Source: CAZJRB01 sp964547995 (GTDB lineage: Bacteria; Planctomycetota; Planctomycetia; Pirellulales; Thermoguttaceae). Taken from it: a stretch of 13,844 nucleotides of DNA. This document shows positions 6,610 to 13,268 of this stretch, one piece after another; positions within the stretch are counted from its first letter, which is position 1, and each line of letters starts with the position of its first letter. Location: the NCBI GenBank assembly GCA_964547995.1, contig CAZJRB010000157.1, positions 1 to 13,844 on the forward strand, read 5' to 3'. The notes beneath the pieces were generated by a model that worked only from the letters and a program-made list of their open reading frames with translations, had not been told where the DNA came from and did no database searches. The position numbers and the translations under genes were made by a program.

Positions 6610-9600
6610 ATGTACAACCTTCGACTATCGAACTGGTTTAGCTGCTTTGCCGGTGTCGCACTGTTTAGCTTGCCGGTTTCCACCGTTGCCGGCGAAGACT
6701 GGCCGGCGTATCGGCACGACGCCGCGCGAAGCGGCATCACCGCTGAGAAAATCAAGCCGCCGCTGGTCCAAAGCTGGGTCTTCCAGTCGCGCCATGCCCC
6801 GCAACCGGCCTGGGGGAAGCCCAAGTCCCGGCCGATCGAGGATATCCTCGAGTTGCCGCGGAACCGTTTTGACGACGTCTTCCAACCGGTCGCCGCCGGC
6901 GGGGCCGTCTACTTCGGCTCGTCGGCCGAGAACAAGGTCTTCTGCCTCGATGCGGCGACCGGTAAAATCCGCTGGACGAAAATCCTCGGCGGACCGATCC
7001 GCCTGGCGCCGACGATCGCCGATGGGCGCGCCTATGTCGCGTGCGACGACGGCTACGCCTATTGTCTCAGTGCCAAGGACGGTTCCGTCGTGTGGAAGTT
7101 CCACGCTGCGCCCGAAGACCGCCGCGTGCTGGGCAACGGCAAGATGATCTCGCTCTGGCCGCTGCGGACCGGGATTGTCGTTGACGATGGAATCGCATAC
7201 TTCAGCGCCGGCATCTTCCCGGCCGAGGGCGTCTTCTTCTACGCGGTCGATGCGGCCGACGGGCGTGAGATCTGGCGAAATGACACCTGCGGCGAACCGG
7301 CGATGAGCAGGGTCTCGCCGCAAGGCTACCTGCTCGCCTCGAAGACGACGCTCTACGCCCCACTGGGCCGGTGCTCGCCCGCCGCACTGCGCCGCAGCGA
7401 CGGAACGCTCATCTCCGAGGGGCCCTTCTTCGGCAAGAGGGTCGGCGGCGCCTACGCCCTGCTGGTCGGCGACGACGTCTACACCGGCACCGAAGAGATC
7501 ACCGCCTATCACGGACAGAAGCAGGACCGTTTTGCCAAATTTGCCGGGCGGAAGATGGTCGTCGCCGGCGACACCGCCTATCTCGCAAACAACACCCAAC
7601 TGATGGCAATGGATCGTGGATCGAAACCCAAGATCCGTTGGAAGGTCAATTGCCCTTGCCACGACGAACTGATCCTCGCAGGCAACATCCTCTTGGCCGG
7701 CGGAAAGGACCAGGTGGTCGCGGTCAATGCCGCCGACGGCAAGCAACTCTGGACCGCCAAGGTCGACGGCGCCGCCAAAGGCCTCGCCGTGGCCGGTGGC
7801 CGCCTGATTGTGAGCACCGACAAGGGCTTGATCTACTCGTTCGGCCCGAAGGGAACGGCGGAACACGGGACGATCAGCGAAACAACAGTCAAAGATCCCT
7901 ACGCCAAGTCGCCGAAGCACAACCACTTCCGTGAAATGGCCAAAGGAATCCTCGAAATGGCAGAGACCGACCGAGGCTACTGTCTCGTGTGGCATTTCAA
8001 CACGGGCCAGTTGCTTTATGAACTCGCCGAACAAAGCGACATGACGGTGTACGGCGTATCACCGGACGCGAAGAAGGTGGCGGCCGTTCGCAAGACGATT
8101 GACGCTGCCGGGCTGTACGGGCGAGTGTGTGTTGAACAACAGCCACCGCATGGGATACCCTATCCCAACTACTTTGCTAACTTGATTGTGATGGGAGATA
8201 TTTGGGATTGGGACAAACCATCTAAGCAACGCCAGAGACCACACCTCCGACGACTGTGCGACCTAGTCAAGCCGTTAGGGGGGAAAATGCTTTTCGAGTC
8301 GCATTTCGCTCGGAGCTTGCCGGAAGAGCGGGATTATGGCTCGTACACAACCACTGGGTATCTTTTCGGGTTGGCCGAACTAACGCGAGGGCAACTGCCC
8401 GGCGCCGGCAGTTGGACTCACCAGTACAGCACCCCGGCCAACGTGGCGTCGAGCGACGACAAGCTCGTGAAGGCCCCGTTCGGCGTGCTCTGGTTCGGCA
8501 GGCCCGGCCCGGAACGGATGGCCAACCGTCACACGCGTGCGGCCGCCCCGCTGTATCTGGACGGGCGGTTCTTCGTCCAGGGCGAAGACTGTGTTTTGGC
8601 GTACGACGCTTACAACGGCCTGAAACTCTGGGAGCGCGAAATCCCCAACCCGATCAGCTACCGCCCGGTCGCCAGCCACGACATGAGCACGCTGGCCCTG
8701 AGCAAGGAGGCCCTGTTCGTGACCGTCGCCGACAAGTGCCTGAAGCTCGATCCGGCCACCGGCCAACTGAAGGCAACCTTCCACGTGCCGAAGGCCAAAG
8801 ACGGCAAACCTCGCCGCTGGGGATACGTGGCCTATGTCGAGGGCCTGCTTTACGGCAGCCGCACGCCCGCCCGTTATGAAAGCGACATGGTCTTTGCCAT
8901 GAATCCCGACACCGGCGAAGTCGTCTGGATCTACGAGGGCGTGAAGATTTCGCACGGCACGATCACGATCGGCGACGGCTGGGTGTTCCTTCTTTCGAGT
9001 AGCGCGACCGAAGAGGACCGCAAGCGGGCGATCGAAGAGCGTCGCAAACAAATCGAAAAGCTGCCGGAAAAGGAACGGGCCCGGGCACTGGCCGATCTTC
9101 AAAAGGCCGACATCCGCATGGTCGTTGCCCTGGACACGAAGACCGGCAACCTCAAGTGGCAGCGCCCCGTCGACGTCAGCCGTCTGCCCGGCAAGAGCAA
9201 GAGCGGGAGCAAGGAACAGGCCGCCATGTACAACGACGGCGTGCTGGTTCTGTTCGGCGTCTATCTCGACGGCCACCACTGGAAGGAGTTTTTCGCGGGC
9301 GAGTTCAACGCCCGGCGGGTCACTGCGATCTCGGCCGCCGACGGCAAGCTGCTCTGGGACAAGCAGATCGGCTATCGCGTCCGCCCGTTGATCGTCGGCG
9401 ATACGCTCCACGCGGAACCTTGGGCGTTCGATCTTCACACGGGCCAACAGCGGATGCGGCCCCACCCGGTCACCGGGGCCGAGGAGGCGTGGCAGTTCGC
9501 CCGGCCGGGGCACCACTGCGGCTGCCCGGCCGCCTCACCCCACTGCCTGTTCTTCCGGTCGTGGTGTCTCGGCTACTACGACCTCGACGGCGACTACGGC

Positions 9601-11148
9601 ATCATGCACTTCGGGGCGCAGCGGCCGGGATGCTGGATCAACTTCCTGCCGGTCGGCGGGCTGCTGCTGATGCCCGAGGCCAGTGCCGGCTGCATGTGTG
9701 CGTTCCCGAACATGTGTACGGTCGTCTTTGAGCCGACCGAGCGGCAGAAGGCCTGGGCATGGTACAGCGCCCCGGGGCCGATGACGCCGGTGAAGCGTCT
9801 GGCGATCAACTTCGGCGCCCTCGGCGACCGCAAGGACCCCGGCGGCGGCCTCTGGCTCGGCTATCCCCGACCCTACAAAGGCCGGCTCGTGATGGATCTC
9901 AAGGTCGACGCCTCGTTTCATCCCGGCGGCAAGTTCGCGACCGGAAACTCCGTCTATACCAAGACCGGCAAAACAGACATCCCCTGGCTGTATAGCTCCG
10001 ACGCCCGCGGCTTGCGGAAATGCACGATCCCGCTGCTGGGGCGCGACGACGGCGCCTCGCAATATAGCGTGCGGCTCGCCTTTGCCGATCCGGAAAACGA
10101 CAAACCGGGGCAGCGAGTCTTCGACATCAAGCTGCAAGGCAACGTCCTGGCGAAGGACTTCGACATCGTCAAGGAGGCCGGGGGACAAAACCGGGCCGTG
10201 CTCAGGGAGTTCGACGGTATCGAGGTCGACGACCGGCTCACGATCGAACTGATTCCCAAAGTCGGTGTGGATCCGAAGGGTCCCGGCCCCGAGTCCTCGC
10301 AAGAGCCGATCCTTTGCGGTGTCGAGATCGTGCGCGAAGGGGTGGTCAAACTCGGCTGCTCGCTGCCCGACTTCGTCACCAGCAGCTTGATGCCCAGCCC
10401 ATCGGCCGAGTTGAAGCTGTCGAACCTGCGAGACAACACGATCGAGTGCAAGGTGCAGCTCGCCGCGCCGAAGGGATTCACCGTCTCGCCCAAGCAGAAG
10501 GACGTCGAGCTGGGCAGCGGCAAGCGGATGGCCTTGCCCGTTGAACTCAAAGTCGCCGACGACGTCGCGGCCGGCGACTATCCGCTTACGATCAAGCTGG
10601 TCCGCGGCGACGGTTCGGTCGAGTTGGAGAAGTCGGTGCGGATCAAGCACCTCGGCCGCCGCGGCCGCGCCGTTTTGCAGCCGGTCGAAGACGCCTACGT
10701 CCACCAGAAATATCCCAACCGCAACAAGGGCGCCGCCGACGTGTTGCTGTTGGACGGGGGCGACCGGAAGATGGGCGACCGCGACCATGCCCAGTTCTTT
10801 CTCAAGTTCCGCGTCGACGTACACGGCAAGCCGGTCTCCGCCGTGCTGCGCCTGACCAACGCCGGCAACCCGACGAGCAACTCCGGGCGTGTCTGCCGGG
10901 CGGAGGGGGCTTGGAGCGAAAAGAAGCTGCTCTACCAGGGTCGCCCCAAGGTCGGCAAAGAACTGGCCCGTCTCGGACCCGTCCGCGAGCACCAGGTCGT
11001 CGAAGTCCCGCTGGACGTGAAGCTCGATCCCAAGTGCGAGCTGGACCTGGTGATCGACCCGGTCAACTGCGACGGCGTAACCTACATCTCGCGCGAAGGG
11101 GCAAAACCGCCCGAGTTGATTGTCGAGTTTGAACCGACGGGAGAATGA
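6610..11148 (+). CDS. Exported giant multidomain PQQ-like beta-propeller protein with MTase-like insert
   Basis: A 1512-residue protein. The ATG at 6610 is chosen because GAGG (6598-6601) lies eight bases upstream and a Sec signal peptide follows (hydrophobic segment about 8-26, probable cleavage after STVAG); a frame-open TTG at 6565 lies inside the palindrome. About residues 29-417 are PQQ/BamB-type propeller repeats (DWPAYRHDAARSG, VFCLDAATGKIRW, VVAVNAADGKQLW). Residues about 418-597 resemble a class I methyltransferase Rossmann fold with a degenerate glycine loop. Propeller repeats resume at about 602-1055 (AYDAYNGLKLWERE, FAMNPDTGEVVWIY), with a charged helix at about 797-834 and eight cysteines between 970 and 1036. 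A malectin-like domain (about 1090-1246), an Ig/NEW3-like domain (about 1253-1352) and a DNRLRE/CBM96-like domain (about 1355-1510) follow. It is probably periplasmic or cell-surface and binds polysaccharide or another ligand; no catalytic function can be assigned. An AT-rich repeat begins right after the stop. Confidence 0.9.
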   Translation: MYNLRLSNWFSCFAGVALFSLPVSTVAGEDWPAYRHDAARSGITAEKIKPPLVQSWVFQSRHAPQPAWGKPKSRPIEDILELPRNRFDDVFQPVAAGGAVYFGSSAENKVFCLDAATGKIRWTKILGGPIRLAPTIADGRAYVACDDGYAYCLSAKDGSVVWKFHAAPEDRRVLGNGKMISLWPLRTGIVVDDGIAYFSAGIFPAEGVFFYAVDAADGREIWRNDTCGEPAMSRVSPQGYLLASKTTLYAPLGRCSPAALRRSDGTLISEGPFFGKRVGGAYALLVGDDVYTGTEEITAYHGQKQDRFAKFAGRKMVVAGDTAYLANNTQLMAMDRGSKPKIRWKVNCPCHDELILAGNILLAGGKDQVVAVNAADGKQLWTAKVDGAAKGLAVAGGRLIVSTDKGLIYSFGPKGTAEHGTISETTVKDPYAKSPKHNHFREMAKGILEMAETDRGYCLVWHFNTGQLLYELAEQSDMTVYGVSPDAKKVAAVRKTIDAAGLYGRVCVEQQPPHGIPYPNYFANLIVMGDIWDWDKPSKQRQRPHLRRLCDLVKPLGGKMLFESHFARSLPEERDYGSYTTTGYLFGLAELTRGQLPGAGSWTHQYSTPANVASSDDKLVKAPFGVLWFGRPGPERMANRHTRAAAPLYLDGRFFVQGEDCVLAYDAYNGLKLWEREIPNPISYRPVASHDMSTLALSKEALFVTVADKCLKLDPATGQLKATFHVPKAKDGKPRRWGYVAYVEGLLYGSRTPARYESDMVFAMNPDTGEVVWIYEGVKISHGTITIGDGWVFLLSSSATEEDRKRAIEERRKQIEKLPEKERARALADLQKADIRMVVALDTKTGNLKWQRPVDVSRLPGKSKSGSKEQAAMYNDGVLVLFGVYLDGHHWKEFFAGEFNARRVTAISAADGKLLWDKQIGYRVRPLIVGDTLHAEPWAFDLHTGQQRMRPHPVTGAEEAWQFARPGHHCGCPAASPHCLFFRSWCLGYYDLDGDYGIMHFGAQRPGCWINFLPVGGLLLMPEASAGCMCAFPNMCTVVFEPTERQKAWAWYSAPGPMTPVKRLAINFGALGDRKDPGGGLWLGYPRPYKGRLVMDLKVDASFHPGGKFATGNSVYTKTGKTDIPWLYSSDARGLRKCTIPLLGRDDGASQYSVRLAFADPENDKPGQRVFDIKLQGNVLAKDFDIVKEAGGQNRAVLREFDGIEVDDRLTIELIPKVGVDPKGPGPESSQEPILCGVEIVREGVVKLGCSLPDFVTSSLMPSPSAELKLSNLRDNTIECKVQLAAPKGFTVSPKQKDVELGSGKRMALPVELKVADDVAAGDYPLTIKLVRGDGSVELEKSVRIKHLGRRGRAVLQPVEDAYVHQKYPNRNKGAADVLLLDGGDRKMGDRDHAQFFLKFRVDVHGKPVSAVLRLTNAGNPTSNSGRVCRAEGAWSEKKLLYQGRPKVGKELARLGPVREHQVVEVPLDVKLDPKCELDLVIDPVNCDGVTYISREGAKPPELIVEFEPTGE

Positions 11149-11336
11149 CGAAATACGAATCTCGAAATACGAAATCCGAAACAAATACGAATCTCGAAAT
11201 CAGAAATCCGAAACTCGGTCTTCACGCCCAAACCTCGATCTCCACACCCAAACCGAGTTTCAATCCGTTTGAGACACTCCCCATTCGGATTTCGAATTTG
11301 TTTCGTATTTCGAGTTTCGTATTTCGTATTTTCTTA
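11149..11336. repeat. AT-rich tandem and inverted repeat between convergent genes
   Basis: A 32-bp unit occurs twice in tandem (11151-11182 and 11183-11214), differing at two positions; both begin AAATACGAATCTCGAAAT. The reverse complement of 11300-11324 matches the first 25 bases of the unit at 23 positions, so the right side is an inverted copy. An inner dyad AAACTCGGT (11211-11219) with ACCGAGTTT (11252-11260) lies between. The stretch is strikingly AT-rich beside its surroundings, and it separates the stop of the large propeller gene from the convergent lipoprotein gene, so a bidirectional terminator role is plausible. No convincing gene is seen in it. Confidence 0.8.
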
Positions 11337-11359
11337 ACCCATTATCCCGGCTACTTCCA

Positions 11360-11710
11360 CTACGGGCTCGCGTCGGGTTCGTTCGCCGGGGGCGCCAGTG
11401 CCGGGCCTGTGGGATCGACATCCAGGTCCATGATGGCAGCGGGATCGGGCTCGGTCGGCGGGGGGCCGGTTTCCTCTGCCGGTTCAGCAGACGCGTCGCC
11501 CTCCTTGGGCTTCGGCTCGCCCGCGGCGGGGGCCTCCTTTTTCGGCGCCGCGTCGCCGGCCGCGGTCTCACTCTCCTTTGCTTTCGCCTTCTCGCTTGCA
11601 GGTTGGTCGGTTTTCTTGGTGTCGCAGCCGCACGGCTTGTCCGTTGCGGAGATGCACCCGATCACAAACAGGCCGACAATCGCGATCGCCGGCAGTCCTA
11701 ATCTTCTCAT
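11360..11710 (-). CDS. Small secreted lipoprotein, low-complexity
   Basis: A 116-residue protein with a lipoprotein signal: positive start MRR, a hydrophobic segment LGLPAIAIVGLFV and lipobox VIGC, so the mature protein begins at C19. The remainder is low-complexity and rich in Ala, Pro, Glu and Lys (KAKAKESETAAGDAAPKKE), with a CGC motif shortly after the lipidated Cys (KPCGCDTKK) and an acidic, proline-rich end. No enzymatic motif is visible; it is probably an unfolded, membrane-tethered envelope protein. GAGGAG (11717-11722) lies six bases before the ATG. It follows the other lipoprotein gene by 32 bases on the same strand and shares with it an exact 16-bp sequence over the ribosome-binding site and start, so the two are very likely an operon born by duplication of at least the leader. 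Confidence 0.85.
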   Translation of the reverse strand: MRRLGLPAIAIVGLFVIGCISATDKPCGCDTKKTDQPASEKAKAKESETAAGDAAPKKEAPAAGEPKPKEGDASAEPAEETGPPPTEPDPAAIMDLDVDPTGPALAPPANEPDASP

Positions 11711-11742
11711 GGGAAACTCCTCATAATCATTGGTTCTGTAAC

Positions 11743-11988
11743 TTATTCCTCGTCTTCATCCTCGTCCACGTTGCCTTCCCGTATGGTCGTGTCGATAGGG
11801 CCCGATTTGGCGGGCTTTTTGCCGCCCTTGCCGGCCTTGTCCTTGCTGCTTGCGCCGCCCTTGTCCTTGCTGCTTGCGCTGTTCTTGCCGCCCGAGCTGC
11901 TTGGGCTCGACGGCTTGTCGGCCTTGGAACTGCACCCGACAAAAAACAGCCCGAGAATCACAACGGCCGCCAGTACAAGTTTTTTCAT
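11743..11988 (-). CDS. Small secreted lipoprotein with Ser/Lys repeats and acidic tail
   Basis: An 81-residue protein with signal MKKLVLAAVVILGLFF and lipobox FVGC, lipidated Cys at C19, then SSKADKPSSPSSSGG. A short internal repeat SSKDKGGASSKDKAGKGGKK gives a strongly basic middle, and the C-terminus GNVDEDEDEE is strongly acidic. The charge polarity suggests an extended polyampholyte tethered to a membrane; no function can be assigned. GAGGAG (11995-12000) is six bases before the ATG. A short open frame of 11 codons (12020 to 11985, minus strand) ends with a TGA that overlaps this ATG by four bases (ATGA). It is the first gene of a probable two-gene unit with the lipoprotein at 11360-11710. 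The alternative that it is a chance ORF is unlikely, given the lipobox and the strong ribosome-binding site. Confidence 0.82.
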   Translation of the reverse strand: MKKLVLAAVVILGLFFVGCSSKADKPSSPSSSGGKNSASSKDKGGASSKDKAGKGGKKPAKSGPIDTTIREGNVDEDEDEE

Positions 11989-12020
11989 GGGAAACTCCTC
12001 TCCATTTCGTAGGGTAACAT
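11985..12020 (-). other. Possible 11-codon leader ORF overlapping the lipoprotein start
   Basis: On the minus strand an ATG at 12020-12018 opens an 11-residue frame (MLPYEMERSFP) that stops at TGA 11987-11985, sharing ATGA with the lipoprotein start. Its own ribosome-binding site is poor (GGAA seven bases upstream). It contains the Shine-Dalgarno sequence of the lipoprotein gene, so translation of the leader would cross that site. It could be chance. Confidence 0.25.
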
Positions 12021-12299
12021 GGGAAAATTCCGTACCGGAAGTGGAAACCTCCTATAGAGGATAGTGTTTTCGGCCGGGGATGTAAATATGCCGCGGGGTC
12101 CGGGGGACGGTTTTCTCGGGCCCTTGCCGGGCCGAGAGCGGGTGTCTTGGCAATCTGAATGGGGCAGGCTTCAGGCTTCCAGCCTGCCGGGAAAGCAGCT
12201 TCTTGGCCGGTGTGATCTTGACTCTTCCGCAGGCGGCGTTACGATACCCACAGTGGATCGTCAACCGGCAACCAGCGAGAACCGAAAGCGGAGCCAATC
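11989..12299. other. Intergenic stretch of 311 bases
   Basis: The space between the divergent lipoprotein and DUF2231 genes holds the leader of the lipoprotein operon, a possible leader ORF (11985-12020) and two hairpins. One is a bulged stem pairing 12114-12123 (TCTCGGGCCC) with 12129-12137 (GGGCCGAGA). The other is an 8-bp dyad at 12163-12188. No clear promoter hexamers or RNA gene were recognised, although promoters in both directions must lie here. Confidence 0.5.
12163..12188. repeat. Short palindrome upstream of the DUF2231 gene
   Basis: GGCAGGCT (12163-12170) and AGCCTGCC (12181-12188) form a perfect 8-bp stem around a 10-base loop that itself repeats part of the arm (CAGGCTTCC). Its style resembles the other intergenic palindromes of the window. 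It lies 111 bases before the next start codon and could be a repeat unit or a leader hairpin. Confidence 0.5.
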
Positions 12300-12872
12300 A
12301 TGTCGGCACTGGTACGGTGCAAAGCGTGCGGATATATCATGAAAGCCGAAAAGGTCGGCGAGGTCTGTCCGGCGTGCGGGCTGAAAAGCAAGGTCTTTGA
12401 ACCCTATGAGGACAAGGTCTCGCCGAGGCGCAGATTCCTGCTGGACCTCGACGCGCATCCCATCCTGGTGCATTTTCCCCAGGCGTTCGCCTCGATCCTG
12501 CCGCCGCTGATCGTGCTGAACTTCGTGCTCGACCTGCTGTTTCCGGGGCAGTACGTCGACCAACTCAGGCACGTGATCGTCTTCACTGCGCTTGTGTTGC
12601 CGGTGACGTGTGCCGGGGCGATTGCCAGCGGGCTGTTCGATGCGCGCTTGAAGCTGAAGAAGCTGACCACGCCCGCCTTGTTGCGGAAGATCGCCGCCGG
12701 GGTCGGCATGCTGGTGTTCTCGTCGGCCAACACCGCCCTTATTCTATTGCGAGGTTTCGGATCGGAAACGCGAATCTTCGTCCTGGCCCTCGCCCTGGCG
12801 TGCCTCATGTGCGCCGTCTTGCTGGGCATGATGGGCAAGAGACTCATCCCCGTGATTCTGCCCGGTAAGTGA
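12300..12872 (+). CDS. Rubredoxin-like domain fused to a DUF2231 membrane domain
   Basis: A 190-residue protein. Residues 4-36 are a rubredoxin/rubrerythrin-type metal site: CKACGY with C7 and C10, then CPACG with C23 and C26, which would hold one Fe or Zn through four cysteines. Residues about 53-63, HPILVHFPQAF, are the hallmark of DUF2231, where H53 and H58 are the usual conserved histidines. About four membrane helices follow (about 55-81, 88-113, 125-151 and 155-178). The architecture suggests a cytoplasmic electron-transfer head on an integral membrane module, possibly in redox or cytochrome chemistry, but the family has no firm function. GGAG (12290-12293) lies six bases before the ATG. 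The pterin dehydratase gene starts 29 bases after its stop, so cotranscription is likely. Confidence 0.85.
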   Translation: MSALVRCKACGYIMKAEKVGEVCPACGLKSKVFEPYEDKVSPRRRFLLDLDAHPILVHFPQAFASILPPLIVLNFVLDLLFPGQYVDQLRHVIVFTALVLPVTCAGAIASGLFDARLKLKKLTTPALLRKIAAGVGMLVFSSANTALILLRGFGSETRIFVLALALACLMCAVLLGMMGKRLIPVILPGK

Positions 12873-12901
12873 TTTCTCTTTTCGTATCAAGGGGTGCTTC
12901 C

Positions 12902-13267
12902 ATGAAAAACGGAACCGAACAAAAGCAGAAACCCCAATGCGTGGCCTGCGAGGTTGGCGCCGTGGCCCTTTCCGCGGACCAGACCCGGCAGCAACTCGAC
13001 GCCCTTTCCGGCTGGCGGCTGATCGACGACGGCAAGAAGATCCAAAAGGATTGGGCCCTGAAAAACTTCCAGGCCGCCATCGACTTCTTCAACCGCGTCG
13101 GCGAGATCGCCGAGCAGCAGGGCCACCACCCCAACCTGCACCTGGAGAGTTACCGCAACGTCTCGATCATCATCTCAACGCACGCCATCGGCGGCCTCTC
13201 CCAATACGATTTCGCCCTGGCCGCTGCGATCGACCAGTTGCCGGTGACGTTGAGGAAGGGGAAGTAG
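12902..13267 (+). CDS. phhB: Pterin-4a-carbinolamine dehydratase
   Basis: A 121-residue protein of the PCD/DCoH family. In the family it dehydrates 4a-hydroxytetrahydropterin, recycling the cofactor of aromatic amino acid hydroxylases; some bacterial members act in molybdopterin or folate side pathways. The active-site signature is complete: H75 and H76 in GHHPNLHL, then H94 in STH followed by GGLSQYD. The N-terminus has a CVAC pair (C13, C16) and GAVALSADQTRQQLDAL, as in many bacterial members. The ATG at 12902 is chosen because AAGGGG (12889-12894) precedes it by seven bases; an in-frame upstream ATG at 12869 would overlap the previous gene's stop and lacks a site. The symbol is used by homology only, since no phenylalanine hydroxylase gene is in the window. 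Its stop is one base from that of the convergent GH51 gene. Confidence 0.9.
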   Translation: MKNGTEQKQKPQCVACEVGAVALSADQTRQQLDALSGWRLIDDGKKIQKDWALKNFQAAIDFFNRVGEIAEQQGHHPNLHLESYRNVSIIISTHAIGGLSQYDFALAAAIDQLPVTLRKGK

Positions 13268-13268
13268 C

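Noticed and set aside
6625..8034. A 469-codon minus-strand open frame opposite the first propeller
   Set aside because: Same reason: shadow of codon bias. It ends where codon bias weakens in the compositional island, as expected for a shadow frame.
9535..11184. A 549-codon open frame on the minus strand opposite the large propeller gene
   Set aside because: Its composition is that of an antisense shadow (many Arg, Asp, Gln, Leu), with no recognisable domain. The plus-strand frame has continuous domain structure.
11149..11336. Possible CRISPR array
   Set aside because: The 32-bp units are directly adjacent without spacers, only two copies exist plus an inverted partial copy, and no cas gene is near.
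11145..11726. A plus-strand open frame of 193 codons across the AT-rich repeat and the lipoprotein gene
   Set aside because: It starts inside the tandem repeat, overlaps the end of the large gene, and its second half is the antisense of a lipoprotein with a clear lipobox and ribosome-binding site.
12114..12137. Bulged GC-rich hairpin as a terminator
   Set aside because: No T-run follows on either strand and no gene ends nearby, so it is mentioned only as part of the intergenic stretch.
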